Positions 1 to 6,650 of a DNA stretch of 6,650 nucleotides are shown in pieces. A program made the position numbers and the translations under genes. The notes beneath the pieces are model-generated. The model worked only from the letters and a program-made list of their open reading frames with translations, had not been told where the DNA came from and did no database searches. Source of the DNA: CAZWVM01 sp964637705 (GTDB taxonomy: Bacteria > UBA8481); contig CAZWVM010000188.1 of the NCBI GenBank assembly GCA_964637705.1, positions 1 to 6,650 of the forward strand. Reading direction: 5' to 3'. Positions within the stretch are counted from its first letter, which is position 1. Each line of letters starts with the position of its first letter.

Positions 1-1
1 C

Positions 2-127
2 GTCAAGAACAAGCTCAACGGCCGCCCGTTCCTGAAGAAGGACCAGACGATCCTGAGAATCTTCTCGGGGCTCCTCGCCAACGGCATGGAGAACGCGGCG
101 ATCTTCCACCACCTGAACCGCGGCTGA
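2..127 (+). CDS. GAF-domain protein, C-terminal end (5' partial)
   Basis: Only the last 41 codons lie in the window; the frame is open from base 2 and stops at TGA 125-127. The visible residues contain NKLNGRPFLKKDQTIL followed by a hydrophobic helix and ENAAIFHHL. This matches the usual end of a GAF domain: the 'NK-nG-pF---D---L' strand/loop, then the last helix ending in 'ENA'. GAF domains bind small ligands (cyclic nucleotides, tetrapyrroles) or act as dimerising sensor modules in signalling proteins. Here the protein ends almost directly after the GAF helix, so any output domain (kinase, cyclase, regulator) must lie upstream, outside the window. The substrate and partner cannot be told. 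The gene is in the same direction as icd but is separated from it by 164 bases containing hairpins and a promoter candidate, so it is probably a separate transcription unit. The family call rests on one short conserved motif. Confidence 0.62.
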   Translation, partial: VKNKLNGRPFLKKDQTILRIFSGLLANGMENAAIFHHLNRG

Positions 128-132
128 GCATC

Positions 133-178
133 GCGGCCCGCCGGCCGCCTGCTTTCCGCGCCGCCGGACACGGCGGCG
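133..178 (+). terminator. Tandem G/C hairpins after the GAF gene, possible terminator
   Basis: Five bases after the GAF gene stop there are two perfect hairpins in series. The first pairs GCGGCC (133-138) with GGCCGC (143-148) across a 4-base loop and is followed by CTGCTTTCC, a weak T-containing tail. The second pairs CGCCGCCG (159-166) with CGGCGGCG (171-178) around a GACA loop. Neither has a proper run of T, so classical intrinsic termination is uncertain. The position directly between two transcription units favours a terminator role. Confidence 0.4.
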
Positions 179-201
179 GGCGCGCGTTCGTTACCGCCTT
201 C

Positions 202-240
202 ACGAGAAGGATCGATTCAGTACTGATTCTCGTTGAGAAT
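202..240. promoter_or_regulatory. Candidate operator with GAGAA/TTCTC half-sites upstream of icd
   Basis: Three copies of the same 5-mer in alternating orientation lie here: GAGAA at 204-208, TTCTC at 227-231 and GAGAA at 235-239. They form two inverted repeats: ACGAGAA (202-208) with TTCTCGT (227-233), and ATTCTC (226-231) with GAGAAT (235-240) across 3 bases. A perfect 10-bp palindrome, TCAGTACTGA, sits at 217-226 between them. The right-hand repeat overlaps the candidate -35 box of icd, a typical repressor position. I do not recognise the motif as the site of a known regulator family; it does not match the inward-facing Fur box arrangement. Confidence 0.4.
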
Positions 241-261
241 TGGCGGCCCCGCCGCTAGAGT
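233..261 (+). promoter_or_regulatory. Candidate sigma70-type promoter of icd-mdh
   Basis: TTGAGA (233-238) matches the -35 consensus at five of six positions. TAGAGT (256-261) matches the -10 consensus at four of six, with the optimal 17-base spacer between them. Transcription would start near 268, giving a leader of about 24 bases that holds the icd ribosome binding site AGGAG (281-285). This is the best promoter-like match seen between the GAF gene and icd. Confidence 0.5.
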
Positions 262-291
262 CGTGGCTCCATTTCACGCGAGGAGTCATTC

Positions 292-1518
<1,227 letters not shown>

Positions 1519-1531
1519 GGAGGTCTCCGAC

Positions 1532-2467
1532 ATGGCACGCAGGAAGATCGCGCTGATCGGCGCGGGACAGATCGGCGGGACGCTGGCGCTGTTGGCCGGA
1601 CAGAAGGAGCTCGGCGACGTGGTTCTCCTCGACCTCCTCCCGGGCGTGGCGAAGGGCAAGGCGCTCGACCTGATGCAGGCCCGCGCCGTCCTGCGGCACG
1701 GCGTCTCCATCCGGGGCGGCGGCATGGACGAGATCTCTCTCATCGAGGGCGCCGACGTCTGCATCGTGACGGCGGGCGTACCGCGCAAGCCGGGGATGAG
1801 CCGCGACGACCTCCTGAACGTCAACCTCGAGGCGATCCGAAAGGTGGCGGAGGGCATCAGGGCCCATGCGCCTGACGCCTTCGTCATCGTGGTCACCAAC
1901 CCCCTCGACTCGATGGTCTACGCGATGTGGAAGTGCACGGGGTTCCCCACGAACCGCGTCGCCGGCATGGCGGGCGTATTGGACACGGCGCGCTTCCGCC
2001 ATTTCGTCAGCGAGGCGGCGGGCGTGGCGCCGAACGAGGTGAACGCGCTGGTCCTGGGCGGCCACGGGGACGACATGGTGCCTCTCCTTCGCTACTCCTC
2101 CATCTCCGGCATCCCGCTCGAGCGCGTCCTGCCGCAGGATATGCTCGACGCGATCGTCGAGCGGACGCGCAAGGGCGGCGGCGAGATCGTCTCGCTCCTC
2201 GGCACGGGTTCCGCCTTCTACGCCCCCGCGGCCTCGTCCATCATGATGGCCGAGAGCTACCTCCGGGACAAGAAGCGGGTCCTGACCTGCGCGGCCTATT
2301 GCGACGGCGCGTACGGGGTGAAGGGGCTCTTCATCGGCGTGCCGGCCGTGATCGGCGCGGGGGGCGTCGAGCGCGTGATCGAGGTGGATCTCGACGCGGC
2401 GGAGCGCACGATGTTCGAGAGGTCGGTCGCGAGCGTCAGCAGGAGCGTGGCTGAGACGAAACTCTAG
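1532..2467 (+). CDS. mdh: Malate dehydrogenase, LDH-like NAD-dependent type
   Basis: This enzyme interconverts malate and oxaloacetate with NAD in the TCA cycle, in the cytoplasm. The 311-residue product has the full LDH/MDH plan. The Rossmann motif GAGQIGG is at residues 10-16, and Asp34 at the end of the second strand favours NAD over NADP. The mobile substrate loop VPRKPGMSR carries Arg85 and Arg91; an Arg at position 85 rather than Gln indicates malate rather than lactate as substrate. VTNPLD includes Asn123, Asp151 and Arg154 are in DTARFR, and the proton-relay His178 is in GGHGDDMV. The sequence resembles the LDH-like MDH group (as in Bacillus, Chlorobi and Acidobacteria) rather than the E. 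coli-type enzyme. The ATG at 1532 is preceded by a perfect AGGAGG (1518-1523) overlapping the last base of the icd stop, with 8 bases between. It is clearly cotranscribed with icd. Confidence 0.95.
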   Translation: MARRKIALIGAGQIGGTLALLAGQKELGDVVLLDLLPGVAKGKALDLMQARAVLRHGVSIRGGGMDEISLIEGADVCIVTAGVPRKPGMSRDDLLNVNLEAIRKVAEGIRAHAPDAFVIVVTNPLDSMVYAMWKCTGFPTNRVAGMAGVLDTARFRHFVSEAAGVAPNEVNALVLGGHGDDMVPLLRYSSISGIPLERVLPQDMLDAIVERTRKGGGEIVSLLGTGSAFYAPAASSIMMAESYLRDKKRVLTCAAYCDGAYGVKGLFIGVPAVIGAGGVERVIEVDLDAAERTMFERSVASVSRSVAETKL

Positions 2468-2468
2468 C

Positions 2469-2488
2469 CTCCGGGAGATCTCCCGGAG
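2469..2488. promoter_or_regulatory. 20-bp perfect palindrome overlapping the next gene's ribosome binding site
   Basis: CTCCGGGAGA is followed directly by its exact reverse complement, TCTCCCGGAG, starting one base after the mdh stop. In RNA it would fold as an 8-bp stem with a GATC loop. The second arm ends in GGAG (2485-2488), the only Shine-Dalgarno-like sequence before the GTG start at 2500 (gap of 11 bases). Folding would therefore hide that site. No T-run follows, so a plain intrinsic terminator is less likely. Alternatives are a 3'-end stabilising hairpin for icd-mdh mRNA or a dimeric protein binding site. Confidence 0.55.
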
Positions 2489-2499
2489 ATAATCGGCCC

Positions 2500-3750
2500 G
2501 TGACACGCCGCGCCCCTCCATGGCGGCGCGCGGCCTGCGCCGCGCTGCTCGCCGTCTCATCAGCCTTGCCCTCCGGGGCGGCATCGTTTCTCGGGATCGG
2601 TCCGGAATACCGCGGCGAGCAGGTCGATCTCGACATCATCGGAACGTCCGGCGGATCCGTCGGGCTCCTGCGCACCCATATCCGCCGTTACGGCGCGGCC
2701 CTGCATTTCATCGAGGAGGACCGCTTTGCCGTCTCGGCCTTCGGGGGGTTCGGGCAGCTTCGCGCGCCGGTCACGCGGTTCCCGCCGGCGACTCTCGACC
2801 TGAAGTCCGATCCGGACGACGCGTGGGGCGTGGCGGGGCGGGTGCAGTGGCCGCGGGTCTTCGAGGGACTGGGGATGGAGGTGCGCGGCGGTTACACGGC
2901 CTTGAAATCGGGGCAGCCGGCGCCCTATCGCTGGAAGATGGACGGCCTGGACCTCGCCCTGCTCGCGACGAGGTCCGGCGTCGAATGGCGCGCCGGCGTC
3001 GGCCCGCGCTACCGGCGCTGGACGGGGGAGATCGAGACGCGCGACGCCGCCGGGTCGGCCCTGGTCACCCCGGTCGAGAGCCGGAGGCTCTTCGGCGGCG
3101 CCGCCTTCTTCGAGTATCGCTTCCCGGGCGGTCGCTCGTTCACGGCGACCGGCGGCTTCGGAAACGGATACGACTACGCGATTGCCTTCGTCCTGCCGCT
3201 CGCCGAGTTCCGGGGGACCGAGCCGCCGCGGCCCCGGAGAGAGGTTCCCCCCGCCTCGGGCCCGGCGGAGCGGGACGTCATGATCCTCGAGCCCGCCCTG
3301 CCGACGCGCCGTGCCGAACTGCCGCCGGCACCCGCCGTCGCCTGGCCGCGCACCCCGCCTCCCGATCCCGCGCCGGTTCCGCTTTCGACCCTGTCGGAGG
3401 AGCGTCTCGCCGCGCTCGGCCGCGCGAGCTTCGAGGAAGGACGATTCGAGCGCGCTCTCGAGATCTACGGGATTCTCGCCGACCGCGATCCGACCGGCTT
3501 CGCGCACCGCTACAACCGGGCGACAGCCCTGTACATGCTGGGGCGAGTCGAAGAAGCCGCGCGCGAGTATGAGATCGCCGCCCTCGCCGACCCGGCGGAT
3601 TTCGACGCGCGCTTCTATCTCGGCGTGTGCTATGCCCGGCTGGGCCTGGCGGCCCGGGCCCGAGCCGCCCTCGAGGCGGCGCTGGCGATCGATCCCGGTT
3701 CGCGCGATGCACGGCGGGCGCTCGAGGATCTCGAGGCCTCCCTGCCCTAG
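2500..3750 (+). CDS. Exported TPR-repeat protein with beta-rich N-terminal domain
   Basis: The specific function is not recognised. The 416-residue product starts at GTG. Residues 1-28 look like a Sec signal peptide: MTRRAPPWRR, then a short hydrophobic core, with likely cleavage after GAA at 26-28. Residues about 30-235 are rich in Gly, aromatic and alternating polar/non-polar stretches (for example AVSAFGGFGQL, AFFEYRFPGG, DYAIAFVLPLAEF), suggesting an outer-membrane barrel or other periplasmic beta structure. A Pro-rich linker covers about 240-295. Three TPR units follow at about 301-334, 335-368 and 369-402, with typical motifs such as FEEGRFERALEIY and LGRVEEAAREY. TPRs mediate protein-protein contact, so a scaffold or envelope-assembly role is possible. 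The GTG start is chosen because it gives a complete signal peptide; the only upstream GGAG lies in the palindrome. It may read through from icd-mdh (32-base gap), but no functional link to the TCA genes is evident. It converges on the hydrolase gene, 10 bases away. Confidence 0.82.
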   Translation: MTRRAPPWRRAACAALLAVSSALPSGAASFLGIGPEYRGEQVDLDIIGTSGGSVGLLRTHIRRYGAALHFIEEDRFAVSAFGGFGQLRAPVTRFPPATLDLKSDPDDAWGVAGRVQWPRVFEGLGMEVRGGYTALKSGQPAPYRWKMDGLDLALLATRSGVEWRAGVGPRYRRWTGEIETRDAAGSALVTPVESRRLFGGAAFFEYRFPGGRSFTATGGFGNGYDYAIAFVLPLAEFRGTEPPRPRREVPPASGPAERDVMILEPALPTRRAELPPAPAVAWPRTPPPDPAPVPLSTLSEERLAALGRASFEEGRFERALEIYGILADRDPTGFAHRYNRATALYMLGRVEEAAREYEIAALADPADFDARFYLGVCYARLGLAARARAALEAALAIDPGSRDARRALEDLEASLP

Positions 3751-3760
3751 CCGGCGATCG

Positions 3761-4705
3761 TCAGCAGCCGCAGCCCGTGTCCGTCGCGAGTTTCTCCAGG
3801 TCGAGCGTGCCCGGGTCGAACGATTCCGATTCAAAGATGCCCCGGAAGAACTTCTTCAGCAGCCTCTCGTAAAGTTTCGGATTCTCCCCCCACGCGGCGG
3901 TGTGCCCCGCCGCCGTCTCGACGAGTTTCTTGCGGCCCGCCGCGGAGCGATAGAGGGCCTGGGCCCGGACGAACGGGATCGTGCGGTCGTCGCGGGCGTG
4001 GACGAGAAGGAGGGGCCGGTCGCTCCGCGAGAGGATCCCGGAGGGATCGACCTCGGAGGCCGGGACCCCGGTGAAGAGGCGGTAGGGCCACGTCGAGTTG
4101 AGCGCGAGCCATCGGGGCAGGTCGTAGGTGTAGGTGCCGACGTCGGCGATGAGGTGATCGAGGTTGTCGAAGCCCGAGTCGATGAAGAATCCGCGGCAGC
4201 GCGGGTCGCGTCCGAGGGCGAGGATCGCGGCGGCCGAGCCCATCGACTGGGCGTAGACGCCGATCCGGCCGGTGTCGACGCCGGCCCGGCGCCCGAGAGC
4301 CTCGACGGCCGCCTCCACGTCCCGTGCCTCCTGGAGACCGAAGGTCAGGAGGCCGTCACCGCTCTCCCCGTGTCCCCTCAGGTCCGGCAGGATCACGTGG
4401 TATCCCATGGAGTTGATGACCCTCGCGAAGTGCACGAACCCCGTCTTGGACGCGTCCTTCCCGTGGACCATGACGACCGCGGGAGCCCCGGGGATGCCCG
4501 GGATGTACCACGCCTTGATGATGACCCCGTCCATGGATGCGAGCGACAGCGCCTCGTAGGACATCCCGAAGTCCCCGGGCGTGGGCGCCGTCCCGTCCAT
4601 CCTCACCGCCGTCATGTTGATGCGCATGAGCCAGGCCGGGAGGACGACGCCGGAGAAGAGGAGAAGGAAGAGGACGACGAGCGAGTAGAAGACCGGGCGT
4701 TTCAT
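3761..4705 (-). CDS. Membrane-anchored alpha/beta hydrolase (serine hydrolase)
   Basis: This is a 314-residue alpha/beta-hydrolase fold protein, probably an esterase/peptidase-like enzyme of unknown substrate. MKRP followed by about 20 hydrophobic residues (5-25) forms a signal anchor, which would place the catalytic domain outside the cytoplasmic membrane. Fold markers in order are the oxyanion-side HG (VMVHGKD, 78-84), DLRGHGES (108-115), the nucleophile elbow AQSMG with Ser154, an acid in HARDD (Asp239 or Asp240) and catalytic His268 in AAGHTAAW. The elbow has Ala where most families have the first Gly of GxSxG; this is tolerated in several hydrolase families. The protein ends in a short GCGC tail with two Cys. 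The ATG at 4703-4705 is preferred: an in-frame TTG at 4718-4720 exists, but its AGGA is only one base away and the promoter candidate would start transcription downstream of it. No clear Shine-Dalgarno precedes the ATG, so the start is less certain than the frame. The gene is monocistronic here, convergent with the TPR gene and divergent from the nuclease gene. Confidence 0.85.
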   Translation of the reverse strand: MKRPVFYSLVVLFLLLFSGVVLPAWLMRINMTAVRMDGTAPTPGDFGMSYEALSLASMDGVIIKAWYIPGIPGAPAVVMVHGKDASKTGFVHFARVINSMGYHVILPDLRGHGESGDGLLTFGLQEARDVEAAVEALGRRAGVDTGRIGVYAQSMGSAAAILALGRDPRCRGFFIDSGFDNLDHLIADVGTYTYDLPRWLALNSTWPYRLFTGVPASEVDPSGILSRSDRPLLLVHARDDRTIPFVRAQALYRSAAGRKKLVETAAGHTAAWGENPKLYERLLKKFFRGIFESESFDPGTLDLEKLATDTGCGC

Positions 4706-4719
4706 CGGCGACAGGGGCA

Positions 4720-4747
4720 ATCCTAGATCGAAAAACGGAGATCACAA
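4720..4747 (-). promoter_or_regulatory. Weak candidate promoter for the hydrolase gene
   Basis: On the minus strand, TTGTGA (4742-4747) and TAGGAT (4720-4725) match the -35 and -10 consensus at four of six bases each, with a 16-base spacer. The start would fall near 4713, leaving a leader of only about 8 bases before the ATG at 4705. This would agree with the missing Shine-Dalgarno and a near-leaderless message. The site lies inside the AT-rich repeat region, so a chance match is possible. Confidence 0.3.
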
Positions 4748-4759
4748 ATCGAAAATCGG
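4727..4759. repeat. AT-rich 12-bp direct repeat in the divergent spacer
   Basis: ATCGAAAAACGG (4727-4738) and ATCGAAAATCGG (4748-4759) differ at one position and start 21 bases apart, which is two turns of the helix. The stretch 4725-4757 is conspicuously A/T-rich compared with the very high GC around it. It lies between the divergent hydrolase and nuclease genes. It may be a pair of protein binding sites or the remnant of a short dispersed intergenic repeat; the window alone does not decide. Confidence 0.5.
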
Positions 4760-4799
4760 GTATCCTGCTGCGCGGGGGAGCGAGGACGACCGCCGCCGG

Positions 4800-5588
4800 T
4801 TGAAGACGATCGAGGTCAAGGGAGTCTCCCCGAGCAAGATGCGGCTCTACGTCGCGTGCCCCCGCCGCTACTACTATGCCTACGGCGAGGGCGTCTTCGA
4901 CCCTCCGACACCGGCGACGCGGCTCGGCAACTATCTGCATGCCGTCCTCGAGGAGTACCTGAAGGAACTGGTAAAGGCGCGCCGGCCGCGCGACCTCGAG
5001 CTTCTCTTCGCCATCGCCCGGCGGCGCCGCGCCGACGACCGGAGCCTGCCGGACGAGGGGAAACACTCCTACGCCGAGGCCGACGTGATGCTCAACGCTT
5101 TCGCCTCGAAGCCGATCGACCCCGAGGCGGTCTTCGGCCTGGAGAAGCCGTTCCGGGTGATGATCGAGGGAGAACCGGTCGCGGCCCTGGAAGGCCGCAT
5201 CGACAGGATCGACCTCTTGCGCGGGCGGGGGGAACCGGCGCGGCGAGGCGAGGAGCGGCTCCACGTCATCGACTACAAGAGCGGAACGCACGCGCTGACG
5301 GAGGCGGAACTGGCCGAGGATCTCCAGATGCAGGCCTACGTCGTGGCGGCGCACCACCTCTACCGCCGCCGCTTCCGCCTCTTCACCTTCACGCTCATCT
5401 ACCTGCGCGACGGGTCCGAGGTCTCGGTCGAGACGCCCTACCGCGAGGAGGTTCGCGAGCGGCTCGCCGCGCTGATGACGCGGATCCGGGAGGACCGCGA
5501 GTATCCCCGGTGCGTCGGGAGGCCGTGCCGCCGCTGTCCCGCCTTCAAGGCGTGCGCGCCGGACATGACGGGAGTGGCCGATGACTGA
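4800..5588 (+). CDS. RecB-like PD-(D/E)XK nuclease with Cas4/AddB/Dna2-type Fe-S cysteines
   Basis: This 262-residue protein is of the PDDEXK_1/RecB-exonuclease type, expected to cut or degrade DNA ends with Mg2+ or Mn2+. Nuclease motifs appear in order: His47 in NYLHAVLEE, Glu115 in GLEKPF, Asp135 in GRIDRID, Asp158-x-Lys160 in VIDYKSG, and the Q-x3-Y motif Gln176/Tyr180 in LQMQAY. One cysteine near the N-terminus (Cys20, ACPRRYYYAY) and three near the C-terminus (Cys243-x2-Cys246-x5-Cys252) reproduce the 4Fe-4S spacing known for AddB, Cas4 and Dna2; an extra Cys238 is present. The length is that of an isolated nuclease domain, with no helicase part. The start is TTG: no ATG or GTG lies upstream in frame, the next Met is residue 14 inside the conserved region, and AGGA (4783-4786) is 13 bases away. 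The stop overlaps the RecD2 gene by 8 bases, implying coupled translation. It is unlikely to be Cas4 itself, as no cas genes or CRISPR repeats are in the window. Confidence 0.88.
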   Translation: MKTIEVKGVSPSKMRLYVACPRRYYYAYGEGVFDPPTPATRLGNYLHAVLEEYLKELVKARRPRDLELLFAIARRRRADDRSLPDEGKHSYAEADVMLNAFASKPIDPEAVFGLEKPFRVMIEGEPVAALEGRIDRIDLLRGRGEPARRGEERLHVIDYKSGTHALTEAELAEDLQMQAYVVAAHHLYRRRFRLFTFTLIYLRDGSEVSVETPYREEVRERLAALMTRIREDREYPRCVGRPCRRCPAFKACAPDMTGVADD

Positions 5589-6650
5589 GCCGGTCCAGAT
5601 CTCCTTCGACTTCGTCATCGACCGCGAGCTGTCGTATGAGGAGTTCACGGGGCGGGTGACGCGCGTGATCTTCGAGAATCCGGAGACGGGGTGGAAGGTG
5701 GTGGAGGCGGAGCCGGAGGGAGCGGGAGGGGAGAGCGGGTCCGCCGTGCGCCTCGCCGGTTTCCTGCCCGGGCTCGTTTCCGGCGACGCCTTTCACGGTC
5801 GCGCGACGCGGTCGAACCACGACCGCTTCGGGGAGTGCCTCCAGGTCGACGAATTCGAGCGGATCCTGCCGTACTCGCGCGCGGCGGTGACGCGCTTCAT
5901 GATCGCGATGCTCGACGGGATCGGCGAGTCGCTCGCGGCGAGGATCGTGGAACGCTTCGGCGCGCAGACGCTGGCGGTGCTGGAAAGCGAGCCGGAAAGC
6001 CTGCTCTCGATCGAGGGCGTCTCGCCGAAACTCCTCGACCGCATCCGCGCGAGCACGCGCGGGATCGATTCGACGGTGAAGGAGCTGATGCTCTGCGGAT
6101 TCTCCGCCAAGTGGGCCGGGCGGATCTATCTCAAGTACGGCCGCGAGGCCGCGGAGAAGGTGAAGCGCCGGCCGTATCGCCTGATCCAGGACTTCAAGGG
6201 CATCGGATTCAAGAAGGCCGACGTCATCGCGCTGGCCACGGGGATGGACCGGATCGACGCCGAGCGCATCTCCGCGGCCCTGCGATTCGTGATGCTCTCG
6301 ACCCTGAAGAAGACCGGCCACACCTACCTTTCTCTCCGGGACCTTCTGAAACAGTCCGTGAGGCTGCTCGACCTGCCCTCCGCCTACGTCGAGGGCGCGA
6401 TCCTCTCCGATCCCGGGCTGGTCATCGAGGAGGAACGGGTCTACCTGCCGGAGTACCACGAGGCGGAGAAGGCGGTGGCGCGCCGGATCGCGGAACTGGC
6501 GGCCCTGCCGCGCCGCGTCGTCGCGGACTTCGACGGGCGGATGGAGGCGATCGAGCGGCGGATCGGGATCGGCTTCAGCGCGGAGCAGAAGGCGGCGATC
6601 CGGGAGGCGGTGGAGAGCCCGGTGACGGTGGTGACGGGCGCGGCCGGGAC
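5581..6650 (+). CDS. recD2: RecD2-type SF1B DNA helicase (3' partial)
   Basis: The frame is open from ATG 5581 to the window end (356 codons plus two bases), so most of the helicase motor is missing. RecD2 unwinds DNA 5'-3' and acts in repair and replication-fork maintenance without RecBC. The N-terminal domain begins with the family motif GRVTRVIFENPETGWKVV (about 24-41) and an OB-like part to about residue 100. Helix-hairpin-helix units follow: LDGIGESLAARIVERFG (111-127), IEGVSPKLLDRI (144-155) and FKGIGFKKADVIA (206-218). A winged-helix-like segment covers about 225-300. The Q-motif GFSAEQKAAI (Gln336) leads into VTVVTGAAG, the start of Walker A, where the window ends. The ATG is preceded by GGGAG (5570-5574) with a 6-base gap and overlaps the nuclease gene stop. 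Residues 43-56 form a Gly/Glu-rich insertion, probably a surface loop. The overlap suggests that the two proteins work together, which is unusual for RecD2. Confidence 0.93.
   Translation, partial: MTEPVQISFDFVIDRELSYEEFTGRVTRVIFENPETGWKVVEAEPEGAGGESGSAVRLAGFLPGLVSGDAFHGRATRSNHDRFGECLQVDEFERILPYSRAAVTRFMIAMLDGIGESLAARIVERFGAQTLAVLESEPESLLSIEGVSPKLLDRIRASTRGIDSTVKELMLCGFSAKWAGRIYLKYGREAAEKVKRRPYRLIQDFKGIGFKKADVIALATGMDRIDAERISAALRFVMLSTLKKTGHTYLSLRDLLKQSVRLLDLPSAYVEGAILSDPGLVIEEERVYLPEYHEAEKAVARRIAELAALPRRVVADFDGRMEAIERRIGIGFSAEQKAAIREAVESPVTVVTGAAG

Noticed and set aside
226..240. Fur box upstream of icd
   Set aside because: The half-sites ATTCTC and GAGAAT face outward across 3 bases, not as the inward 7-1-7 arrangement of known Fur sites.
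2560..3834. 424-codon minus-strand frame opposite the TPR gene
   Set aside because: It is a shadow of the TPR gene, with no signal peptide, motif or start signal, and it runs across the end of the hydrolase gene.
4703..4720. TTG at 4718-4720 as the hydrolase start, adding MPLSP
   Set aside because: Its AGGA is only one base away, the added residues are not typical of a signal anchor, and the ATG five codons later starts directly with MKRP before the hydrophobic segment.
3311..4726. 471-codon open frame on the plus strand running from the TPR gene across the hydrolase
   Set aside because: It overlaps two real genes in other frames and has low-complexity Arg/Glu/Asp composition. It is open only because stop codons are rare at this GC content.
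4761..4766. TATCCT as a -10 box for the nuclease gene
   Set aside because: No acceptable -35 sequence lies 16-18 bases upstream, so it was not called as a promoter.
4800..5588. Cas4 of a CRISPR system
   Set aside because: Motifs fit the Cas4-like superfamily, but there is no cas1, cas2 or repeat array, and the neighbour is RecD2. A repair-type RecB-like nuclease is the safer call.
5545..6459. 304-codon minus-strand frame opposite RecD2
   Set aside because: The plus strand encodes an unbroken, recognisable RecD2; the antisense product is compositionally biased and has no motif.

Overview
This 6,650-base window is a high-GC bacterial chromosomal segment, densely coding, with strong G/C preference at third codon positions throughout. 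A TPR protein with a signal peptide and a possible outer-membrane barrel suggests a Gram-negative envelope. The mix of genes (LDH-like malate dehydrogenase beside a NADP-type isocitrate dehydrogenase, standalone Fe-S nuclease, RecD2) would fit an environmental, poorly cultured lineage such as Acidobacteriota, Eisenbacteria or a deltaproteobacterial relative. That placement is a guess from gene content and GC, not from a marker gene.

Layout: (1) 2-127, + strand, the last 41 residues of a GAF-domain protein, followed by two tandem G/C hairpins. (2) 128-291, a non-coding control region with GAGAA/TTCTC inverted repeats overlapping a sigma70-like promoter. (3) 292-2467, + strand, an icd-mdh TCA-cycle operon (isocitrate dehydrogenase, then malate dehydrogenase 13 bases downstream with a perfect AGGAGG ribosome binding site). 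(4) 2469-2488, a 20-bp perfect palindrome whose second arm contains the only ribosome binding site candidate of the next gene. (5) 2500-3750, + strand, an exported protein with a beta-rich N-terminal domain, a Pro-rich linker and three TPR repeats. (6) 3761-4705, - strand, a membrane-anchored alpha/beta hydrolase, convergent with the TPR gene. (7) 4706-4799, an unusually AT-rich divergent spacer with a 12-bp direct repeat. (8) 4800-6650, + strand, a two-gene unit: a 262-residue PD-(D/E)XK nuclease with a Cas4/AddB/Dna2-type Fe-S cysteine set, overlapping by 8 bases a RecD2-type SF1B helicase that runs off the window just as its Walker A motif begins.

The first block is ordinary central metabolism. 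The most interesting part is the last block. A RecB-like Fe-S nuclease translationally coupled to a 5'-3' SF1B helicase reproduces, as two polypeptides and in the same order, the domain plan of eukaryotic/archaeal Dna2. It may therefore be a compact two-subunit DNA end- or flap-processing machine. The catalytic and cysteine motifs are visible in the sequence; the functional partnership is inference from overlap and family knowledge.
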